22,127 nucleotides of DNA from positions 1-22,127 of the forward strand of contig CAZJLS010000023.1 in the NCBI GenBank assembly GCA_964547125.1. Direction: 5' to 3'. A program made the translations under genes and the position numbers. Numbering within the stretch: position 1 is the first letter of the stretch; every line of letters begins with the position of its first letter. Under the pieces are notes generated by a model. That model was not told the origin of the DNA. It saw only the letters and a list, made by a program, of their open reading frames with translations, and did no database searches. Shown one piece after another: positions 6,222 to 13,824 of this stretch. Source of the DNA: Methanobrevibacter_A sp964547125 (lineage in GTDB: Archaea; Methanobacteriota; Methanobacteria; Methanobacteriales; Methanobacteriaceae).

Positions 6222-8882
6222 TTATTCATATAATTTCATTATTGCATCGTAATTTCTTTTACAATTGTTTTTATCATGATACATGTAGAATTTATTTATA
6301 CGCTCTAAATATTTTTCTTTAATTTTACAATCATTATCTATGTATTCTTTAATTATGTTAATTAAGTCTTTATGGTCTTTTATTACTTCTCCAAATCCAT
6401 CATTTTCAAAGTCAAATTCGCTTTTTTTATTTGTGAATTTTGGTGTATCTCCTTTAAAATGATAATATAATATTGGTTTTTTAAGATATGAGAAGTCATA
6501 GAATACTGAGGAGTTATCTGTTATTAATAAGTTTGATTGGTTGAATAAATCTGTATATTCCATTGAAAAGTTATCGTCTATTGTTACTTCTGGGTTTTTA
6601 TTGAATAAGTTTATGAATTCTATTGTTTTTGGGTGTGGTTTGAAGATTAAATTATAGCCTTTATCTTTTGCATATGTTATTAATTCTTCGTCATTTATGA
6701 TTTTGTTGAAGTTTTGATAGTATGGTGTTGTTTTGAATTCATCTGGTGTCATATTGTCGAATATGTGTCTCCATGATGGTATTATGAGTATTTGCTTTTT
6801 TGTTTGATTTTCAAGTGCGTCGTATCTTGGAAGTCCTAATATTTTTACTACTTCTTTTGTGTAGTTGTATGGGTATTGGAATATTGAGTCGTATTCTTTT
6901 TGTGCTGAGCATACGAATATTGTTAGGTTCATGTCGCATTTTTTAAGCCATGAGGATAGATCTTCGTTTATTATTCCGTGTTGTAGGAATATGTATTGTA
7001 TGTGTAGTAGTCCGTTTATTTGGTATATTTGTTCTCCCCAGAATGGGTTGACTACATCGTCTCCTGGATGTGATGATATGATTTTATCTGCAAGTAGAAA
7101 TTTGAGTTTGTGTCTAAATGATGCAAAGTTTATTACTTTTCCTTGTGGTTTACTTATTTTTTTAAAGTCTGGAGAGTTTTTATCTATTATGAAGTATTTT
7201 TGTATTCCGTCTTTTTGTTTCATGGAGTATTTGAATAGGTGTTCTCCATTGTCTTTTGCTGTGTTTTGTCTGTCCATAAATAGCCATGTTTTCTTGTTTT
7301 TATAGATGGTGTTTATTAGTATGAAGTATAATATTCTAAGAAGTATTGTTTCTTTATATTTTGGTTTTTTTGTTTTTATTATCTTTTTTATTGTGCTGTA
7401 TTCTAGTTTTAAGTATTTTTTACTTGTGTATGGTTCTATTATTATTGAGTTATCTATGTTTTTTGTTAAGTATTGGTTTAGTTGGATTTTGTTTTGTTTG
7501 TAGGATGTTCTTGTGTAGTGTGATGTTCTTGATAGTTTTGCATTCATTGTGAATTGTATTGGTATGTCTGTTTCTATGTTGTATCTTACTTTGAAGTATA
7601 TGGTATTTCTTGTGTTATGTTCTAGTGGTATGTGGATTTCTGTGTATAGTTTTTCTTCTACTGGTTTTCCAAGTGAGAAAGTGTTGTTTTTTGGGAATAG
7701 TATTTCTTCTCCATTGAATTCTGTGGTTGTGTTGTTTGCTATTTTTATTGCTTTGATTGTGGTTTTTTTATTATTGAAAAATGATGGTAGGTATCCTAGT
7801 ATGTATAGTTGGTTGTTTCGAACTTCTATTATGTCTATCCAGAATGATTTTAGTCCTAGTGTGTCTATTGTTATGTTATTTATTTTTAGTTTTTCTTGAC
7901 CTGCTTCTATAACTTGATTAAATCCATGGTGTTTTAATGATAAGATGTGATATTTTAGATTTTCATTAATGTTTTTCTGTTCTAGTATAATATTATCATT
8001 AATATCTTGTAAAATTGTATCTAAGAGTGTGTATAGTTCATTTATTTCATTTTGTGATAGTATATGGTTTATTTCTGGTACTTCAAATATCCATTGTAAT
8101 GTATACATGGAGAGGTATTGTATGAATTCTGGAATGTATCCTAGTTTTTCTTTAGAGTAGTCCATTATGTTTTTTATGTAATATTTAACTTGGTCATTAT
8201 AGTATTCTTTTCTTTGTTTAAATGTGTCTGTGGTTGATGTGTAGTCTTCACGTCTTCTATAATAATATTTTGTGGAGTTTAAAACACCTAATTTACATTT
8301 ATCTAATAGTATTTGGTTTATTAGAAGTGCATCTTCTGAGGTTATTAAATTTTCATTAAATCTTAAATCCTTAAAAGCAGTGCGTCGTATAAATGAAGAT
8401 GATGCTGAAAGTTGTATAAATGAAGGTTTTTTAAGTAAATCTACAAGTTGTGTTTCCCTAAATTTATAATTAAGAATATGATCTCCTGTATCTTTTCCAA
8501 AAAATACTAAAGGTATACTTACAACATCTACAGTATCTGAGTGTTGATTATAAAATTTTAAAACTTCACAGCATGCATTAGATTCTAATTTATCATCACT
8601 ATCTAAGAAATTTATAAATTCTCCTTCAGCATATTCAAGTCCATAGTTTCTAGCTGATGCTTGACCTTTATTTTCTTGGTATAAATATTTTATATTCTCA
8701 TTATACTTTTCTGTGTAAACATTAATGATTTCTTTTGTATTATCAGTACTTCCATCATCAACTATGATTAATTGAATATTTTCTTTAAAATCTAATGTTT
8801 GATTTATAACACTATCAATAGCTTCATTAATCCATTTACTTGAGTTATATGCTGCTATTATAATTGTGAACTTGAATTTCAT
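6222..8882 (-). CDS. GT2 glycosyltransferase fused to CDP-glycerol glycerophosphotransferase (TagF-like)
   Basis: The protein has 886 residues. Residues 1-220 form a GT-A domain with IIIAAYNSSKWI, VDDGSTDNT (41-49), NKGQASARNYG (71-81), the DSD metal motif (94-96) and SEDALL (182-187). Residues about 220-500 are a linker of helices followed by a beta-rich stretch. Residues about 520-886 match the CDP-glycerol:poly(glycerophosphate) glycerophosphotransferase family: QHG (634-636), GLPRYD (683-688), PSWR (702-705), FKPHP (747-751) and TDNSSVFYDFSYLKKP (788-803). In bacteria such enzymes polymerise teichoic acid; similar proteins occur in gut Methanobacteriales, where they may build a phosphopolyol-containing surface polymer. 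No membrane segment is evident, so it probably acts at the inner membrane face. It heads a two-gene minus-strand unit with the GpgS-like gene. Confidence 0.85.
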   Translation of the reverse strand: MKFKFTIIIAAYNSSKWINEAIDSVINQTLDFKENIQLIIVDDGSTDNTKEIINVYTEKYNENIKYLYQENKGQASARNYGLEYAEGEFINFLDSDDKLESNACCEVLKFYNQHSDTVDVVSIPLVFFGKDTGDHILNYKFRETQLVDLLKKPSFIQLSASSSFIRRTAFKDLRFNENLITSEDALLINQILLDKCKLGVLNSTKYYYRRREDYTSTTDTFKQRKEYYNDQVKYYIKNIMDYSKEKLGYIPEFIQYLSMYTLQWIFEVPEINHILSQNEINELYTLLDTILQDINDNIILEQKNINENLKYHILSLKHHGFNQVIEAGQEKLKINNITIDTLGLKSFWIDIIEVRNNQLYILGYLPSFFNNKKTTIKAIKIANNTTTEFNGEEILFPKNNTFSLGKPVEEKLYTEIHIPLEHNTRNTIYFKVRYNIETDIPIQFTMNAKLSRTSHYTRTSYKQNKIQLNQYLTKNIDNSIIIEPYTSKKYLKLEYSTIKKIIKTKKPKYKETILLRILYFILINTIYKNKKTWLFMDRQNTAKDNGEHLFKYSMKQKDGIQKYFIIDKNSPDFKKISKPQGKVINFASFRHKLKFLLADKIISSHPGDDVVNPFWGEQIYQINGLLHIQYIFLQHGIINEDLSSWLKKCDMNLTIFVCSAQKEYDSIFQYPYNYTKEVVKILGLPRYDALENQTKKQILIIPSWRHIFDNMTPDEFKTTPYYQNFNKIINDEELITYAKDKGYNLIFKPHPKTIEFINLFNKNPEVTIDDNFSMEYTDLFNQSNLLITDNSSVFYDFSYLKKPILYYHFKGDTPKFTNKKSEFDFENDGFGEVIKDHKDLINIIKEYIDNDCKIKEKYLERINKFYMYHDKNNCKRNYDAIMKLYE

Positions 8883-8930
8883 GAAAAAAGATAACCGTGA
8901 ATAATTTTTAAAAAAATAAAATATTATGTT

Positions 8931-8940
8931 TTATATTTTT
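8931..8940 (-). promoter_or_regulatory. TATA box upstream of the TagF-like gene
   Basis: On the minus strand AAAAATATAA lies about 50 bases before the ATG at 8882, predicting a leader of roughly 25 bases. The 196-bp divergent gap 8883-9078 holds this box and the purE promoter, and nothing else that I can support. Confidence 0.35.
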
Positions 8941-9013
8941 AGTGTTTTTTTTATTTATAATATAAAAATTTGATAAAAAAATGGTGGAGTCAAAATCTAT
9001 AAAATAAATATTA

Positions 9014-9067
9014 AACAAAAATATATTCATAATAAAAATTTTAAAATTTTTCCATTTTTTTAGGGGA
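9014..9067 (+). promoter_or_regulatory. Promoter and ribosome-binding site of purE
   Basis: AAAAATATATTC (9016-9028) is a TATA box; the expected start near 9050 precedes GGGGAG (9062-9067), a strong Shine-Dalgarno site. That site lies 11 bases before TTG 9079, supporting the non-ATG start of purE. Confidence 0.5.
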
Positions 9068-9078
9068 GTTGAAGTATT

Positions 9079-10089
9079 TTGAATCCAAAAGTAATGATAA
9101 TTCTAGGCAGTGCATCAGATATTGCTGTTGCCGAGAAAAGTGTTAAAATATTAGAAAAATTAGAAATTCCATACAGTTTAAAAGTAGCATCAGCACATAG
9201 AACACATGAAAAAGTTAAAAAGCTAGTTACTGTGGGAACAGAAAAAGGTATTGAAGTTTTCATAGGTATAGCTGGGCTTGCAGCACACTTACCAGGAGTA
9301 ATAAGTGCATACACATATCGTCCAGTAATAGGTGTTCCAGTAAAAGCAAACCTAGAAGGATTAGACGCAATATACGCATGCAGTCAAATGCCATTTCCAA
9401 CACCTGTAGCAACAGTTGGTGTAGACCGTGGAGATAATGCTGCAATACTTGCAGGAGAAATACTAGGAATAAATGATGAAAAAATCCATGAAAACATAAT
9501 AAAACTAAGAATGGAATATCAAGAAAAAGTAATAAATGGAGAAACTAGTATCCTACAAGAACAAAATGGAAAATACATAGATAAAGACTTCCTCTCAGAA
9601 TACAATAAAACATACCCAATAGAAAAAACAGAAGAAGATGAAAATACTCCAGATGTGGCTGTTGTCGTAGGTAGTTACACTGACATGGACATTGGTAAAG
9701 AAGTCACAGCACTACTTGATAGAATAGATATTAGTTTTGATTTAAAAGTAATATCCCCAATAAGATATGCTAAAGAATTCGAAGAATACATTGAAAAAAT
9801 GAAAAATGTGAAACTATTTATCGCAGTTAACGGATTATCAGGACTAGTAGCAGGTTCTATTGTAGCATTAAGTGAAAAACCTGTTATAGGAGTTCCACAT
9901 TCCAGTCCATATAATATTCCAGATTCCTTATTAACAATGATTCAAATGCCACCAGGACTTCCTATTGGAACAATTGGAATTGATAATGGTGCAAACGCTG
10001 CAATACTTGCAGGAGAAATATTAGGATTAAAAAATAATGAAATAAAAGATACAATAAAGTGGATTAAAAATAAAAATACAAAAATATAA
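9079..10089 (+). CDS. purE: PurE, double-domain (AIR carboxylase / N5-CAIR mutase) with degenerate second domain
   Basis: PurE forms the C4 carboxylate of 5-aminoimidazole ribonucleotide in purine synthesis. This 336-residue protein holds two PurE domains joined by a charged linker (about 133-190), whereas bacterial PurE has one domain of about 165. Domain 1 (3-130) keeps the active site: GSASD (10-14), SAHRTH with H40, GLAAHLPG with H70 and QMPFPTPVATV. Domain 2 (191-317) keeps GSYTD (198-202), PVIGVP and QMPPGLPIGTIGI. It has SPIRYA where SAHRTH should be and GLSGLVAG in place of GLAAHLPG, so both histidines are lost. I infer a structural or regulatory role for domain 2. The start is TTG, fixed by the GGGGAG site; ATG 9094 would cut the first strand. 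The UbiD-family gene follows after 15 bp, probably in one operon. Confidence 0.9.
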   Translation: MNPKVMIILGSASDIAVAEKSVKILEKLEIPYSLKVASAHRTHEKVKKLVTVGTEKGIEVFIGIAGLAAHLPGVISAYTYRPVIGVPVKANLEGLDAIYACSQMPFPTPVATVGVDRGDNAAILAGEILGINDEKIHENIIKLRMEYQEKVINGETSILQEQNGKYIDKDFLSEYNKTYPIEKTEEDENTPDVAVVVGSYTDMDIGKEVTALLDRIDISFDLKVISPIRYAKEFEEYIEKMKNVKLFIAVNGLSGLVAGSIVALSEKPVIGVPHSSPYNIPDSLLTMIQMPPGLPIGTIGIDNGANAAILAGEILGLKNNEIKDTIKWIKNKNTKI

Positions 10090-10104
10090 AATTTTGGTGT
10101 TAAA

Positions 10105-11361
10105 ATGAGTGAAAAAGATGTAGTTATAGAAATAGATGATGAGATTAATGCAGAATATGAAGCATGCGAAATATTAAGAAAACACCCTAAAAACACAGTA
10201 TTATTATCAAATATAAAAGGATATGACATTCCAATAGTATCTGGTATCTGTAACACTCGTGAAAAAATAGCAAATTCAATAAATTGTAGTGTTGATGAGA
10301 TTACTGGAAAAATTATTGAAGCAACAGAAAATCCTGTTAAAGTTAAAAATTATGAAAGTTTAGATGAATATATTACATTAGATGCTGATTTAGATAAATT
10401 ACCAATATTAACACATTATAAACAAGATGGTGGAGCATATATAACTGCTGGTGTTGTTATAGCTAAAAATCCTGATAATGGTATTCAAAATGCTTCAATT
10501 CATAGAATGTTAGTACTTGATAATAAAAGATTAGCTATAAGATTAGTTCCAAGAAACTTATTCACATATTATCAGAAAGCTAAAGAAAAAGGTGAAGATT
10601 TAAAAGTATGTATTGCAATTGGTATGGATCCTGCTATTCTTTTAGCTTCCACTACTTCTATTTCTATTGATGCTGATGAGTTAGAAGTTGCTAATGCATT
10701 TAAAGATGGTGATTTAACTTTAATTAAATGTGAAGAAAGTGGTTTGAATGTTCCTGATGCTGATATTATACTTGAAGGTGCAATATCAGTAAGTGAAGAA
10801 GTTAAAGAAGGTCCTTTTGTTGATTTAACTGATACTTATGATGTTATACGTGACCAACCTGTTATTAATTTAACAAAGATGCATATTAAAAAGGAAAATC
10901 CTATGTATCATGCTATTTTACCTGCAGGATTTGAACATAAGCTTTTACAGGGTTTACCTCAAGAGCCAAGAATATTTAAAGCTATTAAAAATATGTTGCC
11001 TACTGTTAAGAATGTTGTTTTAACAGAAGGTGGTTGTTGTTGGTTACATGCTGTTGTATCTATTAATAAGCAGACACAAGGTGATGCTAAAAATGTTATG
11101 ATGGCTGCTTTATCTGCACACCCTTCCCTAAAACATGTGGTTGTTGTGGATGAAGATATTAATATTTTTGATCCTCAAGATGTTGAGTATGCTATAGCTA
11201 CACGTGTTAAAGGTGATGATGATGTGGTTATTATTCCTAATGCTAGAGGTTCATCATTAGATCCTGTTGCTTTAAGTGATGGTACAACAACAAAAATTGG
11301 TGTGGATGCAACAAAAGATTTGAATAAGGAAGGGAAGTTTGAAAGAGTAAGCTTCCAATAA
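10105..11361 (+). CDS. UbiD-family decarboxylase, probable anhydromevalonate phosphate decarboxylase
   Basis: This 418-residue protein belongs to the prenylated-FMN-dependent UbiD family and is of the shorter archaeal type. Visible blocks are the prFMN region ASIHRMLVLD (130-139), LVPRNLF (147-153), LEGAI (223-227), KEGPFVDLT (234-242) with the acidic/PF active-site loop, VVVVDEDINIFDP (345-357) and ARGSSLDP (380-387). In archaea a UbiD homologue decarboxylates trans-anhydromevalonate 5-phosphate to isopentenyl phosphate in the modified mevalonate pathway. That is the likeliest role, because it is the standard archaeal UbiD. A carboxylase role for another aromatic or allylic acid remains possible. 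It follows purE by 15 bp. The UbiX prenyltransferase that makes prFMN is not in this window. Confidence 0.82.
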   Translation: MSEKDVVIEIDDEINAEYEACEILRKHPKNTVLLSNIKGYDIPIVSGICNTREKIANSINCSVDEITGKIIEATENPVKVKNYESLDEYITLDADLDKLPILTHYKQDGGAYITAGVVIAKNPDNGIQNASIHRMLVLDNKRLAIRLVPRNLFTYYQKAKEKGEDLKVCIAIGMDPAILLASTTSISIDADELEVANAFKDGDLTLIKCEESGLNVPDADIILEGAISVSEEVKEGPFVDLTDTYDVIRDQPVINLTKMHIKKENPMYHAILPAGFEHKLLQGLPQEPRIFKAIKNMLPTVKNVVLTEGGCCWLHAVVSINKQTQGDAKNVMMAALSAHPSLKHVVVVDEDINIFDPQDVEYAIATRVKGDDDVVIIPNARGSSLDPVALSDGTTTKIGVDATKDLNKEGKFERVSFQ

Positions 11362-11393
11362 TTTTTTATTTTTCTTTTTTTTATTTTATATTG
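11362..11393 (+). terminator. T-tract terminator after the UbiD-family gene
   Basis: ATTTTTTATTTTTCTTTTTT immediately follows the stop codon of the plus-strand gene and overlaps the end of the convergent radical SAM gene. It fits archaeal T-tract termination of the purE-UbiD transcript. Confidence 0.45.
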
Positions 11394-12381
11394 TGTAGTT
11401 TAGTATTTTTTTGCATTTAGGACATTTGTTTTCTTTTAGTTTGTTTTGTGTTGTGTAGTTGTTTCTTTTTATTAGTGTTTCTCCACAGTTTGGGCATTGT
11501 GAGTTTTGGTTTTCTGGTATGTTTCCTAGGTATATGTTTTCTAGGCCTTGTTTTTGAGCTATTTCTTTTGCTTGGTGTAGTATTTTGATTGGTGTTGGTG
11601 GTGTGTTTGTCATTTTGTATTGTGGATGGAATCTTGAAAAGTGTATGGGTACTTCTTTTCCTAATTCGTTTTTTATGAATTTTGTAAGTTCTAATATTTC
11701 TTCTGGGTTTGTGTTGTGTTCGGTTATTAGTAGGTTTGTTATTTCTATGTGTTTTTTGTGTTTGTATATTGTTTTTATATTGTCTAGTATTGGTTTTAAG
11801 TTTGTATCACAGATTGTTTTGTAGAATTCTGATTTTATTGATTTTAAATCTATATTAAATGCATCTATATATGGTAGTACTGTTTTTAGGGCTTTTTTAC
11901 TCATGTATCCGTTTGTTACTAGGATGTTTTTTATTTTTTGTTTTTGACTTATTTTTGCAGTTTCCAGGATGTGTTGTAAGTATAGTGTAGGTTCATTATA
12001 GGTCCAAGAAATCGATGGACAATCATTATCAACTGCCATTTTAACAATCTCTTCTGGAAGTAAATTAACCTTATCAAAATTTTCACCAGAATGTTGTGAA
12101 ATCATATAGTTCTGACAGTTCAAACAAGACATATTGCACGAAAACCCACCAAGAGACAAAGTAAAAGAACCAGGTAAAAAATGATACAAAGGCTTCTTCT
12201 CAATAGGATCAACACCAACAGAAGAAAAAACCCCAAAATTCATCGAAAACAACCTACCACCAACATTCCTCTGAGTATTACAAAAACCAAAATCCCCATC
12301 AGAAATAACACAAAAACGAGAACACAACTGACACTGCACACCCACATCCAAAGGCTTATAAAAAATAGACTCAACTTTCAT
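11386..12381 (-). CDS. amrS: AmrS-like radical SAM enzyme (AmmeMemoRadiSam family)
   Basis: The protein has 331 residues. The radical SAM cluster motif is CNMSCLNC (C82, C86, C89) in the AmrS-type context GGFSCNMSCLNCQN, with the TYNEPT motif (127-132) further on. Four N-terminal cysteines (C17, C20, C24, C34) form a CxxCxxxC-plus-C group typical of pyruvate-formate-lyase-activase-related AmrS proteins. The C-terminus carries a zinc-ribbon pair, CPNC (296-299) and CPKC (320-323). The family co-occurs with AMMECR1 and Memo proteins; neither is in this window, and its reaction is not known to me. Its ATG overlaps the thiL stop (ATGA, 12378-12381), implying translational coupling. Base composition switches sharply near 12000: the first 127 codons are T/G-rich and the rest A/C-rich on the sense strand. 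Confidence 0.88.
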   Translation of the reverse strand: MKVESIFYKPLDVGVQCQLCSRFCVISDGDFGFCNTQRNVGGRLFSMNFGVFSSVGVDPIEKKPLYHFLPGSFTLSLGGFSCNMSCLNCQNYMISQHSGENFDKVNLLPEEIVKMAVDNDCPSISWTYNEPTLYLQHILETAKISQKQKIKNILVTNGYMSKKALKTVLPYIDAFNIDLKSIKSEFYKTICDTNLKPILDNIKTIYKHKKHIEITNLLITEHNTNPEEILELTKFIKNELGKEVPIHFSRFHPQYKMTNTPPTPIKILHQAKEIAQKQGLENIYLGNIPENQNSQCPNCGETLIKRNNYTTQNKLKENKCPKCKKILNYTI

Positions 12382-13331
12382 AACAAATGCTCATAACCAA
12401 CACGAGGCAAAACACTTTCATCCCCACCACTCTCTACAAAAACAACATTACCAGTATCTGTAACCTCACCAATTACAAAAAAATCTAATAAAAAAGACAA
12501 ATCAGTTTCAAACTTCTTATCAATAGTGAAAACCAACTCAAAATCCTCACCAAAATTAAAAAACAAATCCAAAGGACTCACACCCACTTCACCAGCCAAA
12601 CTACAAAAATCATCACTTAAAGGCAACTTATCCTCATAAACCTTAAAACCAAAACCATCACCAGAAGCATCCAACATCTCATACAACTCCTCAGACAAAC
12701 CATCAGTAATATCAGTAGCTGAAGAAGCAACACTCCTCAAAATTTCACCACACTTAAGATTTACAATAGGATTCAAAATCTTAGATTTATAAAAATCACC
12801 ACCACTAATACCAGATTTAAGTAAATGAAAACCTAAAGCAGCAAAACCTAAATTACCAGTAAGGCATAACAAATCACCCTTCTTAAAACCCTTCTTCAAT
12901 AAAGAATTCTCACCACTACCTAAAACAGTCCCAGATAACAAAATTTCACTTGCTTCATCAGTATCTCCCCCAACAAGCTCAACACCATAATATTTACAAG
13001 CCTCTAAAACACCATCAATTATCTCTTCAAAACTAGACACAGATAAATCCTTAGGAACCCCAACATTCAATAAAAAAAACTTAGGAACTCCACCCATAGC
13101 ATTAATATCACTTACATTAACAGTCACAATCTTAAAACCCATCTGAAAATAAGACATTTGCTCTGGAAAATGATGGGACTGAATTAACATATCAGAAGAT
13201 ACAAGTAAATTATTAAAATCAGACATTAAAACTGCTGCATCATCACCTAAAAAACTATTATCTACCTTACTTGTGATGATTTCAATTAATCCCTTTTCAC
13301 CAATACTTGAAATAGAATTATCATTCAACAT
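12378..13331 (-). CDS. thiL: Thiamine-monophosphate kinase
   Basis: ThiL phosphorylates thiamine monophosphate to thiamine diphosphate with ATP. The 317-residue length and motif order fit the PurM/AIRS-like ThiL family: GDDAAV (29-34), SSDM (45-48), NVSDINAMGG (72-81, metal and ATP site), GGDT (121-124), TGNLG (158-162), DITDGLSEE (207-215) and FGEDFELVF (260-268). The C-terminal PRVGYEH resembles the usual substrate-pocket tail. The ATG at 13331 directly follows a run of eight T residues on the sense strand and has no visible Shine-Dalgarno site. It lies 34 bp downstream of the CfbA-like gene and overlaps the AmrS-like gene by 4 bp. Its sense strand is unusually T/G-rich along its whole length. 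Confidence 0.93.
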   Translation of the reverse strand: MLNDNSISSIGEKGLIEIITSKVDNSFLGDDAAVLMSDFNNLLVSSDMLIQSHHFPEQMSYFQMGFKIVTVNVSDINAMGGVPKFFLLNVGVPKDLSVSSFEEIIDGVLEACKYYGVELVGGDTDEASEILLSGTVLGSGENSLLKKGFKKGDLLCLTGNLGFAALGFHLLKSGISGGDFYKSKILNPIVNLKCGEILRSVASSATDITDGLSEELYEMLDASGDGFGFKVYEDKLPLSDDFCSLAGEVGVSPLDLFFNFGEDFELVFTIDKKFETDLSFLLDFFVIGEVTDTGNVVFVESGGDESVLPRVGYEHLL

Positions 13332-13365
13332 AAAAAAAAGTTAAAAAAAAAATAGTAAAAAAAAA
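13332..13365 (-). terminator. T-runs between the chelatase genes and thiL
   Basis: On the minus strand this gap is almost pure T, with runs of about 9, 10 and 8 bases, the last touching the thiL ATG. It may partly terminate the upstream chelatase transcript; with no other promoter visible for thiL, read-through is likely. Confidence 0.35.
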
Positions 13366-13824
13366 TTAGATTACATCATCTACTCTTTTCTTAATTATTT
13401 CCACTAATAAAGGATCTGCACCTAATGGATCTGTGAAAATAATCTCTCCATCAAAATCAACCTTTTCAACTTCGTGATGATGGTGATGATGACCGTGCCC
13501 ATGATGGTCATGATGGTCATGAGAATGTTCATGCTCAACCTCATCTGAAGCTAAACCTAATATTTTAGGAATATCTCTTTTAGTATGTATTCCATGAGCA
13601 ACAAATACAGGTACAACAATTATTCTTTTTATATTTGTACCTTCAACAAGATTATTAACAGCTGTTGGAATATCTGGCATTCTAATTTCCATAAAACCTA
13701 TTTCAACTTTATTATCCGTGGTTTCTCTATAAATATCTGCTATTTCATTTATAACTTCTTCGCAATCATCTAATCTACTACCATGTGAAAGTAATAGTAT
13801 TCCTGTTTCAACTTCAGAGCTCAT
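13366..13824 (-). CDS. cfbA: Sirohydrochlorin cobalto/nickelochelatase, single-domain CfbA/CbiX-short type with His-rich loop
   Basis: This 152-residue protein inserts a divalent metal into sirohydrochlorin: Ni for coenzyme F430 (CfbA) and Co for corrinoids (CbiX-short). The two expected metal-handling histidines are present: H14 in LLSHGS, and H80 in AHGIHTKRDIP. The order of blocks (MEIRMPDIPTAV, VVPVFVAHGIHT, DPLGADP) is the family pattern. Between residues 98 and 117 lies an insertion with 14 histidines in 20 residues, like the His-rich region of Methanocaldococcus CfbA as I recall it. It probably stores or delivers metal. The start overlaps the stop of the two-domain paralogue by 11 bp, with a GAGGT site inside the upstream gene, so the two are translationally coupled. 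Confidence 0.88.
   Translation of the reverse strand: MSSEVETGILLLSHGSRLDDCEEVINEIADIYRETTDNKVEIGFMEIRMPDIPTAVNNLVEGTNIKRIIVVPVFVAHGIHTKRDIPKILGLASDEVEHEHSHDHHDHHGHGHHHHHHEVEKVDFDGEIIFTDPLGADPLLVEIIKKRVDDVI

Noticed and set aside
6865..8469. Several plus-strand ORFs of 63-146 codons across this stretch
   Set aside because: They are antisense to the TagF-like gene, whose motifs are intact throughout; their hydrophobic, Cys/Phe/Ser-rich sequences are typical of reverse-frame reading of AT-rich coding DNA.
8983..9009. Eight-codon ORF (MVESKSIK) upstream of purE
   Set aside because: It lies partly upstream of the predicted purE transcription start and has no ribosome-binding site; chance is sufficient.
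13585..13773. Plus-strand 62-codon ORF inside the CfbA-like gene
   Set aside because: It is antisense to a well-supported chelatase and is Asn/Tyr/Phe-rich with no recognisable motif.
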